64,000 nt of DNA from Prorocentrum cordatum (lineage: Eukaryota > Sar > Dinophyceae > Prorocentrales > Prorocentraceae). The translations under genes were made by a program, and so were the position numbers. The DNA is taken from positions 62,134 through 126,133 of the forward strand of contig CAUYUJ010020161.1 in assembly GCA_963575745.1 (NCBI GenBank), in the 5' to 3' direction. The notes below the pieces were generated by a model. That model was not told the origin of the DNA. It made no database searches and was given only the letters and a program-made list of their open reading frames with translations. How positions within the stretch are numbered: the stretch's first letter is position 1; each line of letters opens with the position of its first letter. Shown here piece by piece: positions 33,201 to 45,900 of this stretch.

Positions 33201-36200
33201 GCACTCATTCTCTTTGAACGGCGGAATTCGAACGTTCTGATTTGGTTTCGCGCTAATTTCTTACATCCGCAGTATTGCACACGCAGCCTTTGATGCACTA
33301 ACATGAGTGGGACTGGGCAGGCAGACCTCATGTTCTCGTTCGGCTACGAGGGCGACGTGCGAGGGCTGTGTGCGATGCTGCCATCAGCCTACCAGGCAAT
33401 GCTGGTCTCCGCGACTCTGTCGGAGGAGGTGGAGCAGCTGAAGGGCCTGATGCTGCACAAGCCGGTGGTCCTTAAATTGGAGGAGCTACGGCCAGAGCGA
33501 AGATGCAGGGGGGGATGAGGGCGAGGAGGAGGAACTATGCCTCGGAAGTATGTGCGAATGGCATCGTGTATATGTGACGCTCATGCTGAAACGGAGCGCC
33601 TACAATTGCTGAGCTCGTCGCAAGGCTGTATGCTACATGTCAAGGTTGCCCTCGGTCGAATTTGACGATCAGAACTTTCTGGCTGGTTCCGATGGCAGAT
33701 GCTGGCGCTCTTGTGGTCTGAATTGCCTCGGTGCGGTCCAGCCTTAGCTTGTGTAGTGTTGCGGGCGGACTTGTGCAGGTGTCCGCGTCGGACCTTGGTG
33801 GGTCTTGAAGGTATCTTCCTCCGCATTTTTCCTCCTCCTCCTCCTTTGTCCTCCTCCTCCCACTCTTCCTCGTCCCGTCTCTTGGAAGCCAGTCCCCCCA
33901 AGGGACCAGCATACGCTACGCAGGGAGCAAAGAGCCTCCCAGCAGAGACGTCAGTAATGTCTCTTCTGATCCAGCTTGCTGATGTACAAGCTCTCGACCG
34001 AATCGAATTCCAAATCCTGTTCATCCTCCTCCTCCTCATCATCATCATCCTCCTCACTCTTCATTTTCCGTCCTCCTCCCCCTCCTGAGCACCGAAGGAG
34101 CCTAGTGTCACTGGGAAGCTCGCCCAGTTCTACCTGTCGTGCCACAGGAGCCTTGCCTGATGCTTACCTGGTTCATTCCCCGCGTTCGTGCGTGCTTCCC
34201 CTTTCCCGCCTCTCAAGAAGGGAGAGGAGAAGGATGATAAGGAGGAGCCGAGCTGGGATTGGATTTAGGAGGAGGAGGAGGAAAAGGAGGAGAAGAGAAG
34301 AAGGTTAGACGAGGACGCCAACGAGGGGGAAGCTGCTCGACGGCCCTGCTTTTCCTCCCCGCTCTCCCTCCACGCCCACTCTTCCCTCCTGTTTCGTCTC
34401 CCTCCTCATCATCATGACCATGCTCCTCCTCAGCCCCACCTCTCCCCTGCTGTTGGCGATGCTCCCTCGTCCTGCTCCTCCTCCTCCTCCTCCTCCTCCT
34501 CCTCCTCCTCCTCCTCCTCCTCCTCACTTCCCACCCTATCACTCCTCTTCTCCGATCAGTTGTGCAGCCTGGTCAGGAGGTCAGCAGCCATCAGGGGCTG
34601 TGATTTTAAGAGATTCTCATCCTCCCACCCCTCTTCCATCTCAACCCCCTTCCCCCACCTCTCCCTTCTCCCTTCCCTCTCTTTCCCTTTCCCACTTTAT
34701 CCTCGATCGTCGACGCCCCCCACTCCTATGCATCGCTTCTCGTCCTTCCGCCGGCACTCCAAGCGCAGCCTCCTTGTCGCTCGACAGCAATGACTGCAGG
34801 GCCTGGAGCGCGCTGCTCGGCTATGCTTAAGTCGGGCCTGTCCCTCTACAGGGGGATTATCCAAAAATAGTCAAAACATCGTCTGGGGATTATTTTTTGT
34901 TTCATCATTTTGAGCACTTTTAGGGTCTTTGTTGGGTATTTTTAATTTTTCGTCCAAAATCGGCCTGTAGGGGGACAGGCCCGACTTAAGGCTATGCAGA
35001 AGGGTGCAAGGTTCAGTATGTTCCGAGTCGGTCCTCTCGCGAGTTGGCGATTGGTTTTGCCATGGGGGAGCACCGACCACTTCGGGACCCCAGACTTTCG
35101 AGCACAAGACTGAGGCTTCCTCCTCAACTCGGCCGAATCTCAGAGCGTGAATTACCTACCCCGCTTTCGCTTCCAGGCAAAACCAAGTCATACCACGCGC
35201 CTCATAGTCAAGCGGCCTGACCAGCGCAGGCCGTAGTTTCGCGTCGCTTGGTATCTCTTGGAAGCGAGGGTGGTCAAGAGCGAGGTAGGTTGTTTGCGCC
35301 CTAGAACCAGGGGTGTGGGGGGACACGACGCGACGCTACGTGGCGATCGGTGCGAGCACAGCTCGGCGAACGCAGGGAGTGTTCTCTGATGAACCGACGG
35401 ATGTCTCCGAATGCGAATTCCAGCTCGTCCCGCTTGGGCGGCAGATTGCAACATGCAAGTGGGATCACGACTGGTTGCAAGACGAGTCGCTGCCGATGTT
35501 TTTATGGGGAGTTCGAACTGAGCTGCATTCGTTGTTTTTCCTCGCCGCCGTTTTTTCCCCGATGTGTCAGTTACTGCTTCAGTTTTTTTTCTCCGCCGCC
35601 CGCTGATTTTCTGAGACAGAGTATGTTGAATAGTTTCCGGTGTGATCAAGCGGGTATCGGCCTCAGGCCTGGTCGCATCGATTGCTGCACCACGCTCATC
35701 GATTACCATGCTTAGCTCGCTGGAGCGAAGGACCGACAAGTACCTCATCCTGTACACGCTGCTCAAGCTGCAGCTGGTTCATGGCAAGACGTTGATATTC
35801 GTGGGGGGCCCAGAGCGTTGAGACCACTGCGTCTAACCCCCACCCCCATTCCCTCCACAACCTCCGGAAAAGGAAAAGAGGGGCAGGAAGAAGGATAGAA
35901 GGAGGGGCATGGAAGGCGGGGCGCTCCCTCGCGCAAGGCCCAGCGCTCATGCAGTGGCCCCCCTCTGCACGGAACCCTGGCGCTCGACCTGCGAAGGGGC
36001 CAGGGCATGATGCCCCCTCGCGCCCGAGTTATCCGGGGTAACTCGGGTCCGGGGTAACTCGGGTTTGGGTTCCCGAAAAACGAACCCGAGTTAACCCTGA
36101 CCCGAGTTATCCCTGATGATTCGGGGCTCTGGACGCCCGAAATATCCGGGGTAACTCGGGTCCGGGGTAACTCGGGTTCGGATTCCCGAAAAACGAACCC

Positions 36201-36420
36201 GAGTTATCCCTGACCCGAGTTACCCCGGATGATTCGGGGCTCTGGCAATGCCCCCTCGCGCCCGAAGCCCCCCCCCACCCGGACGCTCCCGGGCAACGCC
36301 GCCAGCGCGTTCGCCACGGCCCCCGCGGGCCGGGCCGACGTGGGAGAGGCCCATGGCCCACGGCCAAGACGCTGAAGCCCGAGAGATCTGCACCATCAGC
36401 ACCATCAGCATCAGCATCAG

Positions 36421-36498
<78 letters not shown>

Positions 36499-36897
36499 CA
36501 TCCTCATCCTCATCCTCATCCTCATCCTCATCCTCATCCTCATCCTCATCATCCTCATCATCCTCATCCTCATCCTCATCATCCTCATCATCCTCATCAT
36601 CCTCATCATCATCATCATCATTATCCTCATCCTCATCCTCATCCTCATCCTCATCCTCATCAGCAGCAGCATCCTCCTCCTCCTCATCATCCTCAGCATC
36701 ATCATCATCATCCTCATCATCATCATCCTCATCATCATCATCATCAGCAGCAGCATCATCATCAGCATCAGCATCCTCATCATCATCGTCATTATCATCA
36801 TCATCATCATCATCATCGTCATCATCATCATCATCATCATCGTCATCATCAATAACAACAACATCATCAACAACAACATCAACATCAACAGCATCAG

Positions 36898-36973
<76 letters not shown>

Positions 36974-39900
36974 GTCATGTACCGCGGCCCCGGCTACGTT
37001 GCGCTGCCTGCGTACTGCGACACTGGTGAGTGACCCATAATCCGCTAGGCGTCTTAGAGTGCAGCGAGGAACGCAGCGGACATGACTTGGTTGGGACCGC
37101 CCAGCGTACGTCCACATAGTTCGACTAGACGTAAGAGTGACCTTTCGCCGGAGTGACCTTTGGTGCGGGCCAAATGGGGTCCCCCGATCGCCGCGCTCGT
37201 TGCGATATTAGCGTCTTGCGCGCTTGTGTTTGGCCTCCTCGCGCCCCCCAAAAGCCGCGCGCCAAAGGTCACTCTTACCCAGGGTCAGACTCTTACGTGC
37301 AGCCGAATAGTAAAATAAACATACGTTGTTGGAGGTCCGCGCGGATTGCTTGGGTCGGCGCTGGACCTCCCTCGCGCGCCAGGGGCGGCGCCGGAGGCGC
37401 CGCCAGGGGGCTCCAGCGCCGACCCGAGGAGTCCGCGCGGCCCTCCGAACGTGTATGCTTATGTCACTGCTTGCCCCCCGAGAAGCCGGGGGCACATACG
37501 GAACGGTGTGGTGTAGGTGACGTACCCGATCTCCAGCGCCGACCCGAGGAATCCGCGCGGCCCTCTGAACGTTTATGCTTATGTCACTGTTTGTCCCCCA
37601 AGAAGCCAGGGGCACACACGGAACGGTGTGGTGCCGGTGACGTACAGTCGAGGTTTTATCAGAAGAAACGCTAAATAAGGAACGGAGCCCCTTCTTGGCC
37701 CCAGAAGCGCCTACGTGCACGAGGAGTGATGGACGAGGAGCCATGGAAGAGCTTAAGGAACAGCGAGCCCCTTCCGCACCCGAGGCGTTCCTTATTTCAA
37801 CGTCTTGGCTGTACCCGATCAAGAGGAGCACGCGCCCGAATGAAGAGAAGAAGTGTCAGTCAGCCCGAGCAGCGGTGGCCAGTGGCTCGACGCCAAGGGC
37901 TCGCATCTGGGCAAATCTGGTCTTGCGCCGTGCCAAGGCGTTCTGTCTAGGGTCCTCCCGTGGCTTTCCCTGGCGCCTGGCGCCCCTCGTACGCCCAGGG
38001 GCCCTTGAGGCCCAGAGAGGGGCCTCCTTCCTTGCGCAGCGCTCCGTATGGCAGCAGCCTCGCTGCGGCGCGCGCGGGGGGCGCTCCGCTGCGGTCGGGA
38101 GCCTCTGGATAGCGTGTCGCTCTGCCGGTCCCGGCCCACCGCGCTTCGGCGCGACACGCGATCCACTTCGCAGCCCCCAGGCGTCAGAGCCTCGATCTTT
38201 TCCGGGCCTCCCGCCCCGTTGGGCGGAGCGACGTGCCGCGTCAAAGCCTCGATCTTTCCCGAGCCCCCCCGCCCCGTTGGGCGAAGCGACGTGCCGCCCG
38301 GTCGCAGGGCACAGCGCGTCGCCGGGGCCGCCGCCGCGACACGCGGCGAGTAGGATATATCCCGGCCCTGGGGCAGCGTCGCGCACGCGCAGGCCGCACG
38401 GCGCCGCCCGCCGGGACGCTGGCCAGCCGCACCCTCGCCACGTCGCTGCCCGCTGGCGGGCGGGGCATGCAGCGGCCCTGGCATCGCTCGGACGTGAGCA
38501 TTTTTCCTTCGGCGAGGACCATCGAGGAGCATCCTTGATCATTTGGCGGTAAAGCCACGCACGAAGCCGAACAAAAACACAGGGAATGGACGTCCGAGCG
38601 ATGGCCAGTGCAGCGGCAGCCGTTGCCGCGGGCGCGTCCGGTGCGGGGCCGAGCCTTCGGCGTGGTGGCCGCAGGCCCTCCTCTCGGCGCGGCTCCTCGG
38701 AGAGGATCGGCTATAAACGTAGGATTGACCTTTCGCCGGAGCGACCTCTGGGCGGGCTCACTGGGGTCCCCGGGTGGCTGAACACGGCGCGATGGCAGCG
38801 GCCTTGCGCGCTCCCGTTCGACCTCCCGGGGCCCCCGAGAGGCCTGCGCCAAAGGCCCCTCTTGCGTAGGGTCGCTCCTGCGTGTAGGCCGAGAGGAGCA
38901 GGGAGTCGTGCCGGCGATGCGTTCCAGGACCTCCGTCCAAGACACTCAGGATCCAGGATTCTCGGGATGTCCTGTTGTGCCACGCGAGCCTTGGCATCGC
39001 TCGGACGTGTGCATTTTTTCTCGGCGAGGACCACCGAGGACCATCCTGGACCATCGAGCGAAAAAAACACGCACGAAACCGAAAAAAACAGGGGAAATGG
39101 ACGTCCGAGCGACGGCGAGGGGCTCCAGAAGCGAGAGCCGCCAGATGCTCTTGGCACTATTGGAGCGCGCCCCGAGCCGATCGCACCATGGCGTCATTCT
39201 CGTTCTGCGGTGCGTCGCCGGCTTCCGGAGGGAGGCCTGCCCGCCAGTCTTCCCTCGCCACCCCTCCCCTCGCTGCCCCTTCTCCGTGGCCGGTGCCTCG
39301 CGTGGTGGAGTCCCGTTTCCCTCTGTGGGGAAGCTGGCAGTTCTCAGAATTACTGCATGCCCATCGGTCGTTGGAAGGAGGTCCCTCTGGAGTCCCAGAG
39401 TCCCAGTCTACTTTCAGCGCCCTCCTGCTTCAAGGATCGAGTGGCTTCACCTTTTCCTCCTCCCGAGGGGGCGGGCGGACACCCAATCTACCTTCAACGC
39501 CCTCCTACTTCATGGCTCTACGTGCTCCTTCCCACCGGAGCACGAAGGTTCACGGAGCGAGACAGATCTCGCCCTGCGTGTGCCGCCTGCGCGGAGCCAG
39601 GGGGGGCGAGGTGGCCCAGCGCGCGGCGCCTGCGGCCCGCCTGGCTGGGCGGCCGAGGGAGCATGAGGGTGCGCAGTTGGCTGCCTGCAGGTCTGCCTGC
39701 CCTGTTCTCTCTCTCTCTCTCTTTTCCCCCCCTCGATTCCGTCTCGCGTCCGACTCCGGCTCCCGCTCCCGCCACTCGGAATGAGGTTCGCCAACGCCGC
39801 GGCCTGAGCCCTCTCTGGGTCTTCCCCCTCCTCCGCTGTGGGGCCCCGGATGCGACCGTAAGAGCGTGCACGTGGTGATGTGAACTACCTTTCAGGACGA

Positions 39901-42900
39901 CAGTTATCGGGTCAGATCGGGTTGGGAGGATGGGGGTGGGAAACATGAGGGCACCATTACTCGTAGGCCGCCGAAGGTATCGCTCATTGCATCCAGATGC
40001 TCTTGCTCATACCCTTCATTCTCCCAACCCCGTTCTCCCAACCCGATTTAATGGTTCTCCTCAACTTTGGCATCACTCGGACGTGTGCGCCGGGCGGTCC
40101 CGGCCTGCCGCGCCGCGAGCGAGCCCGCGCGGCACTTCCGGGGCGGGGCGGAGGCGTGAGCCACGGCCGCCCCCCGAGCTCCGCTGGGGGCGGGGCCGAG
40201 GCGGCAGGCATCGGAGCGCGCCCGCTGCGGCGCACGGGGGCAGGGCGGGGGGGGGGGAGGGGGCGATGGCGGGGGGGCGGCAGGGGGGGGGGGGGGGGAA
40301 GGGAAGGAGGAGGAGGAGGTGGAGGAGGAGGCGGAGGAGGCGGAGGAGAGGACGAGGACGAGCGGGGAGAGGAGGGGAGGGGGGTGGATGGGGGGAGGGG
40401 GGAGCTCCTGCCACAGGAGCGGATCCGGGCCAGAGTGGCTGGCTCCCGGGGGTGGGCGGGGGGGGGCGCGGCGCGTCCGCTGTCGAGGGCCACGCGCGTC
40501 GCCACGACGGCGTGCGGCCGGCCAGCGGAGAGCGTCTCCGCTGCGGCAGACGGCAGAAGCGGCACGCGGACGGCAATCGAAGGGCGAAGGGCGAGGGAGG
40601 CTCACCACCCACCAGACCACCCCGACCCAACCCTGAGGCCCCAAGCCACCCCAGCCCAGCCCAGCCCGAAGGCTCCCCCCAACCCGAGATGCGGGTCTTC
40701 GGGTCGGCTTGGGCTGGTCCGGTAGGCAGTCGGAGGCCGAGCAGCGGCGGCGCTGCGCGGACGGAGCATGGCCGACGTGCCGGGCACTGCCGGCAGGCGC
40801 TCCGAGCTGTGGGGAGCCGCCGCTCCGCCGAGCCGCGACGAGGGCGAGCGGGACGGGCAGGCCAGCCACGATTGGGGGAGCTGTGGTCCTTACCCCCCTG
40901 GGGGACCCATCGATTTCGACACCCCTCTCGAGAGATCGTCAATGCGATGGGTTCCCGCAGGGGGGTAAAGACCACAGCTCCCCCAGTTATGGCTGGTCAG
41001 ACGGGAGGGCGAGCTGCGGGTGCCCCGCCGGCCAGAGTTGTGCAATCGCTCGAGGGAAGCAGCACCGGCGATCCTGGCCAGGATGTCGCGGGTCCCCGGC
41101 GACGGCCCGCATGGACCATGACCAAGATCGACACCGACGTTCCGCGGTCAATCTTGGTCAAGGTCCTCGCTGTTTCCTTCCGAATGTCGGGTATGGCCAG
41201 GACCCCAGGCAAGGGGACCCGGTTAGTGGTAGGGCCCCGGAGCCCCCGAATTGGCCGGAATCACTAAACCAGGTTTGCCGCAGCTGGTGTTCTTTCGGGT
41301 GACGGCAGTTCCGGTTTTGGTAGAACGGGGCAGGAGGGCGTCCCCCAATACTCGGGGGTCCCCAAACGGGGCGGTGACCACACCGTACGGTGAGTTGGTG
41401 GGGATTCGGGGTCATCGCACAGTTTTTGGACTCGGGTCGTTCTCCGAGGACGCCTCGGGCGACTGGGGCCTCCATGGTCCCAAGACCGTGCGGTGACGGA
41501 CCGTGCGGTGAGGTCTCTTGGGGTTCCGAGGTCACCGCACGGTCTGTCGCACCGCTTCGGGACTCCAGAGGTACACATCACGAGACCGGGTCCCACTGAG
41601 ACCCGGCTCTGCCAACGCCCGAGCACGGCACCGTCGGTTCCACCACAGGCGTCGGCGGGATCCGGTGCCCACGGTCGGCGGAGTGGCGGAGCGCCCTGCG
41701 CAGGACCGCCTGCCGACAGCGAGAGGGCTGCCGATCTTGCGCGGCAGGGTCCGCCCCGCCCCCGCGCTACCCCCAAGGGCGGGGCGGGCACACCAGACCA
41801 CCCCAGCCCAACCCGAAGGCCCAAGTTTATCCTCGATTTCCAGTGGGGGGGGGGGTCGTGGAACATTTAGAAAACACATGGAACCCGTACCCCCCCCCAA
41901 CCCGAAATTCGGGTCAAATTCGGGTCTTCGGGTTGGGTTGGGGTGGTCTGGTAGGTACTCAGGACAGGGCCGGCGGGCCAAGAAGGGCTGCAGACGGGCG
42001 GGCGTTTCGCACGGATGGGCGTCCGCCTGAGATCGCGGCGGCGCGCGCAGGACCAGGCAGGAGAGCCCAGGATCGAATCGATAAGTCGGATCGGCGATCG
42101 AAATGGATCGGACCGGCGTAAATCGGCAGCCAAGTCGGGAATAGTCGAATCGGCGGACATCGGCCCTTCCTCGTCCATCGAGGCTTGGATTGTGGAAGCC
42201 GTTTCATGGAGAGGAAGCAGGCTGACAAATAATCTCCAGATGTCTAAAACATATTTCGAACATGTTTTGAACATGCAAAAAACATGTTTGACACGTTTTT
42301 AGAACATGTCTTGCACACTTCAAGCACATCGTTAATTCAATGATAGGATTGTTAGAGTGTCCACTGTCATGGCATCCACAAGGCTTGGACGTGCCATGCG
42401 CTGGGGGAACAAACAATTGAGCGTGCCACGCGCTGGGGGAACAAATAGTTGCATGAGCACAAGAAGTCTGAGGTCCGCGCGGATTCCTCGGATCGGATCT
42501 CTTGGATTGGCGCTGGGCCACCCCCCCGTCCGCGCGCCGGGGAGGGGGGTCCTGCGCCGACCCCAGAGATCTGCGGAGACCTCCGAGTTTTTATGTCTAT
42601 TGCACAGTTTACAGTGTACTCCCCTGATGGTCGACGGCCGTGCGAGCGGAGCTCTGCCAACCGCGGGCGTCCCCCTGGGCGCTCTCTCCCACTACCCCTC
42701 TGCACGCTGGCCTTCAAGGCTTGCTGCTTGGAGGTCACAATGGACGCGCAAGAGGGGGCGGGTCCGCGGGGTCTTGCCACATTTTCAACATGGGGCCGGA
42801 TGGTTTCTTGCGACGTGCCCTCCTCGGCTATATGTAAGAGTGATCGGCGATGAACAAGCCTCCCTTTAGTAAACCTCCCCTTAGTGAAAACGGCCTAGGA

Positions 42901-45900
42901 CCGAAACCAACGGACCTGGACCCGCAAAAATGACGGCTGCGTCCCCCTCCTCCCCCTCCCCCCCCTCCCCGCCGAAATCGACGTGTCAGGGTAGGAGGTC
43001 TATCATTCTCCGAAGCGACCTCTCGCCGGAGTGACCTGCGGTGCGGGCTCACAGGGACCCCCCCCCGCACCTGGCCTGCGCGCGTGGATCTGGCCTGCCC
43101 GCGGCCCCCTGAAGCCGCGCACCAGCTCACTCTTGCCGCTTGCCTGGGGTTAAGTCGGGCCTGTCCCCCTACAGGGGGATTTTCGGCGAAAAATTAAAGA
43201 TACTCCAGAAATGCTCCCAAATCGCCGAAAATATTTTAAAAATAGTCCCCGTATTATTTTTTGACTATTTTTTAAAACTATTCAGGAGTGTTTTTTGAGT
43301 ATTTTTTTCCGTCGACAATCCCCCTGTAGGGGGGCACGCCCGACTTAAGCCTAGGGTCTTTCGTGCGTGTGGCCTGCCTTCTCTGGAGCCGCCCTGCAGG
43401 CGCGGGTTGGAAAAACACCCGCGTCTCCCGCACCCGATAAAACGACGCGAAGATCGGGACAAAATCGGATCGGGATAACTCGAAATCTCTGAGAATCGGC
43501 GGGTCTGGAGGATGTATTGGGCGCCGCGGCCGCTCCAGAGCGTGCCGGAACGCTCTGAGAGCGCTCCGGAACGCTCCGGAGCGATTTATCCCGATCCTAC
43601 AACCCCGTGCGAAAAGCAACTGGGGTTTGGTGAGCCCCCCGGCCCCCGAATTTCAATGTTCATCGTGCGACCAGCGAAGTTCGAAAAAAAAATCGACCCC
43701 GCGTTGAACATTGAAATTGGGGGGTGGGGGGGGGAGGTGTGTACGAAAACCCCAGTTGCTTTTCGCACGGGGTTGTAGCCCTGTTTTACCCGATTTTGAA
43801 AAGCCTTCATGCTCCCTCCGATCCAGGTCGGCCCAGAGGTGGCCCTGACCTCTCGGTCGGCCTTCGGCCGCGGATCGTGGGCCCCTCGTTTCTCGATCCA
43901 CGCTCCGTGCTCGAGCGACCTACCGTTCCGATGTCAACCACGCCCGATTTCATGGTAGCCGATCCCATGAGGATGCTCGAGCGACTTATCCTTCCCAATT
44001 CCACCACGACCGATTTCATGGTAGTCAATCCCACTCGGAGGATTTCCAGTCATTCCGATGCTCGAGCGACTTATCCTTCCCAATTCCACCACGACCGATT
44101 TCATGGTAGTCGATCCCGCTCGGAGGATTTCCAGTCGGCAGGCTGCCCCGCTTTGGGAGGGGCTGGGGATCGTGACCACGGCGCGAAGGCAGTCCAAAAT
44201 AGGCACTGTGAGGGTAAAGAGAAGGACAAGGAGGTCGTGGTTCAGTCAATTACCTGCCGTCAACTGAACCCAGGTCAAGAGCATTGACGCGGCGTACAGG
44301 CTGAAGATCTTCCTGGAGCGTTTCTCGATCAATTCCGCGGTTCTGAACGCGGAGCTGCCGCACGCCACTAGGCAGAACATAATCCAGGTGTGCACCCGCG
44401 GCCGCTACGGCTATCACTCCTCCTCTTTGTCACCCTTCCTTGAGAGCACCAAGTGTTGTAACATGCCCGACGGCCCTCTTGACATTGATCGTGCCACCCG
44501 AGTCGCCGCCGAGCTTGCGTTGCGTCGCCACATGGCTAACGGGTGTTAGTGCGGTTGGTGATTTTCCCGGATTCTGGCCAAATGCGGCAGCTGTCTCCGC
44601 CACCGATAATGGCCCAATGCCGTGGAATCTGCGCAACATCATCTGGGCATCCAGACCCGTGACACGACACCGCCGGTCTCCGCACCTGCTCGGGGCAGAT
44701 GTCCCGGCGGGTCGTGGCCGAAGCAGGCCTCTCCCCCACGAGCGGCGAAGACGGGAGGAAGCGCTCCGCTGCTGACCCCGTGTCGCTGACGAGGGAAGTG
44801 GCCCGAGGGTGCCGACGGAGTCAGCCACTGATGACCATCGTGAGGGTACAGGCGGCCCGGATTAGTAGGTCGACCCTGCCAATCAAGTCCTCTCGCGTGT
44901 CCTCCTCGCGTGTCCTCTCCCATCAAGTCCGACTGGATTCCTCCCTGTCCGGCAGCAGATCATGGGAGCCCGGTGTGCCCTCTCAGTTCCGTCCTTAGCG
45001 GCCAGCGTCGATTAGCCCGTGAGGTAGCGCCGATTTGGCGCCGGCTGGCGTCGGTTAGCGTCGATTTAGCGTCGACGATCGTCGATTCGCAAGAGCCGAC
45101 AAGATGGTACGGGAGGCTCCCAAGAGTTGCCACCGAAAGCCACTGATATCCATCGTGATGATCTTGCATGAGTGATGGCTGACATGTTTCGTTTGGTGGT
45201 TCTGCCATATCCAGTGGTGCTGCCGCGCATATCCGCCACCTCGCTTGTGGAAGCGATGTAGCGAGGCAGCAGCGGGACGAGGCAGGCAAGGCAGTTGTGG
45301 GCCAGAGTCTCCCATACCATGTCGGCCCCAGAGGGCGCCAAGATGGCCCCAGAGGGCTCCCGCAGATTAGAGACCTGCCCAGAAAGTCCAAGAGGGCTCA
45401 AGAATCCTGCACGGGGCTTCCAGCAGGCTCCGAACCAATTCTCTAAATTGGTCGTAAGAAGCCCTCAAAGAACCGAGAGAGCCCCCAGAGCCCTGACGGC
45501 CCACAAAGTCCATCACACGCATGAGGCGGCAGACTAGGTCGAGTGACCAACACGGCAGACCAGCGTGACAGGCCATCACCATGAATTGGCTTTGGCAGGG
45601 TCTCCGAACCAACGTCGAACGAAGCGTTCAGAACTAAGCGTTTTGGAATAATTTTGGTGGCAGTTTTTTTGGGGGGCGCTCGTGACGTTCAGAACTAAGC
45701 GTTTCGGAGACATCTTGGAGGCAGTTCTTGGGCCTCTTTGGGAGCGTCTTGGTGGCATCTTGGAGGCCTCTCGGGGGCGGCTGAAAGGAAGATTTTGGGT
45801 CTCTTGGGGACCTCCCGGGGGCCTCTTGGGGCATTCTGCTGGGGGCGTCTTGGGGCCAAAGGCTTGATTTGATGTTTTTCCCCCCTCCGAGCCCTCTCTA

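Noticed and set aside
36107-37117. 336-codon minus-strand frame rich in Asp, and poly-Ile on the plus strand
   Set aside because: Translation of the ATC microsatellite.
40073-40975. Pro/Arg-rich frames of 270-445 codons on both strands
   Set aside because: Overlapping open frames in very GC-rich sequence; they cross foldback elements and poly-G runs.
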